DNA from: CAYUAG01 sp046483025
GTDB lineage: Bacteria > Zhuqueibacterota > QNDG01 > CAYUAG01
Assembly (NCBI GenBank): GCA_046483025.1
Contig: JAWODZ010000022.1
Coordinates: 1-7,387, forward strand
Reading direction: 5' to 3'
Length of the DNA stretch: 7,387 nucleotides
Positions 5,887 through 7,387 of the stretch are shown here, piece by piece. The notes below the pieces were generated by a model. It saw only the letters and a program-made list of their open reading frames with translations. It was not told the DNA's origin and made no database searches. Position numbers and translations under genes: made by a program. How positions within the stretch are numbered: the first letter of the stretch is position 1; the number at the start of each line of letters is the position of its first letter.

Positions 5887-7387
5887 TTACTTATTGTTTT
5901 TTTTACGACTGCGTTTCCTGAATCGTATGGTATACAGTATTAATAATACACTGCCAGCCAGAATACTGAGAGTAACTATTAAAAAAGATCCTAAAATACT
6001 AATATTATTCCGGGAAGAGCCCCCCTTAGTTTCAGTGTGAATTTTTACATCATGAGTTCCCTTAGGTAATTGTATTGAATATCCTGGTATGCCTTCATAT
6101 ACTTCTGCAGAAAATTTATTGCCGTCAAGATAAATTTCTTTTGGTTCTTCATTAATAATAATATAATTTCTGACTGTAGAATGATAGGAAATTACTATCC
6201 CCTGACCATTCATTGTACAGGATTTCAACTCTCCGGTTATATCAACCAATCTGGCTGATGATTTCAGGGTGTTGATCCAACTGCTGATTTTATTCATTGA
6301 CTTGATCTCATGAGTTCCTGCAGGCAGCATTAATCTACCTTTATGGTAGGCAGGCCATAATTGACCATTCACTATGAGATTCTCATATTGTTCCGCATCT
6401 AATTCCAGAGTTACAGTATTATATGATCTAACTTCCCATTTCTCAGGTGTAAAATTTTCCTTCGTTCTCCATCCCAGACAATAGGACACCCAGGGTAAAT
6501 CAACCAGATAAATACTTGACTCTGAATAAAGGGCCACCCTGTTGTTATCCTGAGAAGCAAAATAAAGATAGTTATTTAGTTCCATTCCAGTAGGTTGGCG
6601 GGTTGGAGCCAGGCTCTCCTGAAAGGAACGGAACGATACAATATTAATATCCAGAATTAAAGAGTCCCGTCCCATTAAATTATGATAGGTCTGAGAAAGA
6701 TTTTTGTAGCGCATTGGTCCCTGATGCCACAACTCCTGAGGGTCTTCTATCTGCAGAGTAAAAGGGTATTCATCCTGTAAGGCGATCAGTCTTCTGGTAT
6801 CAGTTGCTGTATTCGCACCAATATTTTTAGCATGAATGTCATCTAAAGAAGTAACTATTATTTCCATAGGTTGTTTTTTCTGCTGATTTTGCTGATCGAA
6901 AAATTTAAGACATTTACGATGAAGGTCAATAATCAAATCTTTTCGATATGAAACAAAATTATTCCAGTCCTCATTATTGTTTTTCCAATAATATTGAGAA
7001 TTTGGGTTAAAATATTCAATGGGATCGATCCCATACTGAGACTGAAAATCTTTACGCACTGATGAATGCATGGGAGTGAATACATTTGGAACTTCCGGAC
7101 CCTGCGGAGATTCAAAATAAAGTTCAGCCAGGTTAATACCATCCCAGTCATACTTCTGGATCAAATCTGATAACTCATTGAATACCGCTTCAAGGCATGC
7201 AGTGTCTGTCAGAGCCATATGACGCCGCCAGTCCACTATTGCTTCTCTTCCGGTTGCAGTTCGTTCTCTCCATTCAGGATGGTTTTCCCAGAATAATTCA
7301 TTCACATGGGGCAGCTCCAGCCAGAGATACACCAACATGGCATTCTCATGCGCCAGTTCAATCAATCTGTCATATTCATACGTCCAT
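5887..7387 (-). CDS. Membrane-anchored glycoside-hydrolase-like protein (N-terminus outside window)
   Basis: The frame is open to the right edge; 499 residues are visible and the true start is upstream. A TTG at 7363-7365 is in frame but is just an internal Leu. Visible residues 1 to about 285 read like part of a TIM barrel of the glycoside-hydrolase-like superfamily. A strand 'LVYLWLEL' is followed by 'WRRHMALTD' and then 'YDWDGINLAELYFES', whose Glu88 or Glu92 sits where barrel hydrolases carry a catalytic acid. Later strands read 'MEIIVTSLDD' and 'LILDINIVSF'. Residues about 310-450 hold two beta-sandwich-like segments, each ending 'LPxGTHxxK' (354-362 and 440-448). A membrane helix lies at about 463-486, followed by a strongly basic tail, which places the large domain in the periplasm. 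With the synthase 29 bases downstream, a PgaB-like modifying or trimming role is plausible. The exact family and activity are not established, and any N-terminal deacetylase domain would lie outside the window. Confidence 0.88.
   Translation of the reverse strand, partial: WTYEYDRLIELAHENAMLVYLWLELPHVNELFWENHPEWRERTATGREAIVDWRRHMALTDTACLEAVFNELSDLIQKYDWDGINLAELYFESPQGPEVPNVFTPMHSSVRKDFQSQYGIDPIEYFNPNSQYYWKNNNEDWNNFVSYRKDLIIDLHRKCLKFFDQQNQQKKQPMEIIVTSLDDIHAKNIGANTATDTRRLIALQDEYPFTLQIEDPQELWHQGPMRYKNLSQTYHNLMGRDSLILDINIVSFRSFQESLAPTRQPTGMELNNYLYFASQDNNRVALYSESSIYLVDLPWVSYCLGWRTKENFTPEKWEVRSYNTVTLELDAEQYENLIVNGQLWPAYHKGRLMLPAGTHEIKSMNKISSWINTLKSSARLVDITGELKSCTMNGQGIVISYHSTVRNYIIINEEPKEIYLDGNKFSAEVYEGIPGYSIQLPKGTHDVKIHTETKGGSSRNNISILGSFLIVTLSILAGSVLLILYTIRFRKRSRKKNNK

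Overview
The window carries five protein genes, all on the minus strand and closely spaced, so transcription runs from the right edge to the left edge. No gap exceeds 114 bases. I see no RNA genes, insertion sequences or CRISPR arrays. The base composition is AT-rich. Three of the five proteins have signal peptides that appear to end in an Ala-Gln or Ser-Gln type cleavage site. One ends in an 'NYPNPFN' plus FlgD-like C-terminal domain, the type A sorting domain of type IX secretion. Together these point to a Gram-negative member of the FCB superphylum (Bacteroidota, Ignavibacteria, KSB1, Cloacimonadota, Marinimicrobia and relatives). This is an inference from domain style; the species cannot be read from the sequence.

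Layout in transcription order: (1) 7387-5887, a protein whose start lies outside the window, with a TIM-barrel glycoside-hydrolase-like region, two beta-sandwich-like segments and a C-terminal membrane anchor. (2) 5857-4586, a processive family 2 glycosyltransferase of the BcsA/PgaC/IcaA kind. (3) 4524-3655, a secreted, probably outer-membrane beta-barrel protein built from two copies of one 115-residue unit. (4) 3540-1975, a secreted eight-bladed beta-propeller with a type IX sorting domain. (5) 1950-1, a paralogous eight-bladed propeller followed by PKD-like and InlB-B-repeat-like domains, running off the left edge.

Genes 1 to 3 look like the core of a synthase-dependent exopolysaccharide system: an inner-membrane polymerase, a periplasm-facing polysaccharide-modifying or -binding protein, and an outer-membrane barrel. 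Genes 4 and 5 are surface or secreted proteins that could act on, bind or decorate the same polymer. A 114-base gap with an inverted repeat separates them from gene 3, so they may instead form their own unit. The system assignment is inference; the domain readings come from the sequence.

The most interesting points are the compact exopolysaccharide-like set, the exact 130-residue internal duplication in the barrel protein, and the tandem propellers. In the propellers, most blades combine a tryptophan docking motif, a DxDxDG calcium-type loop and a C-x10-C hairpin.
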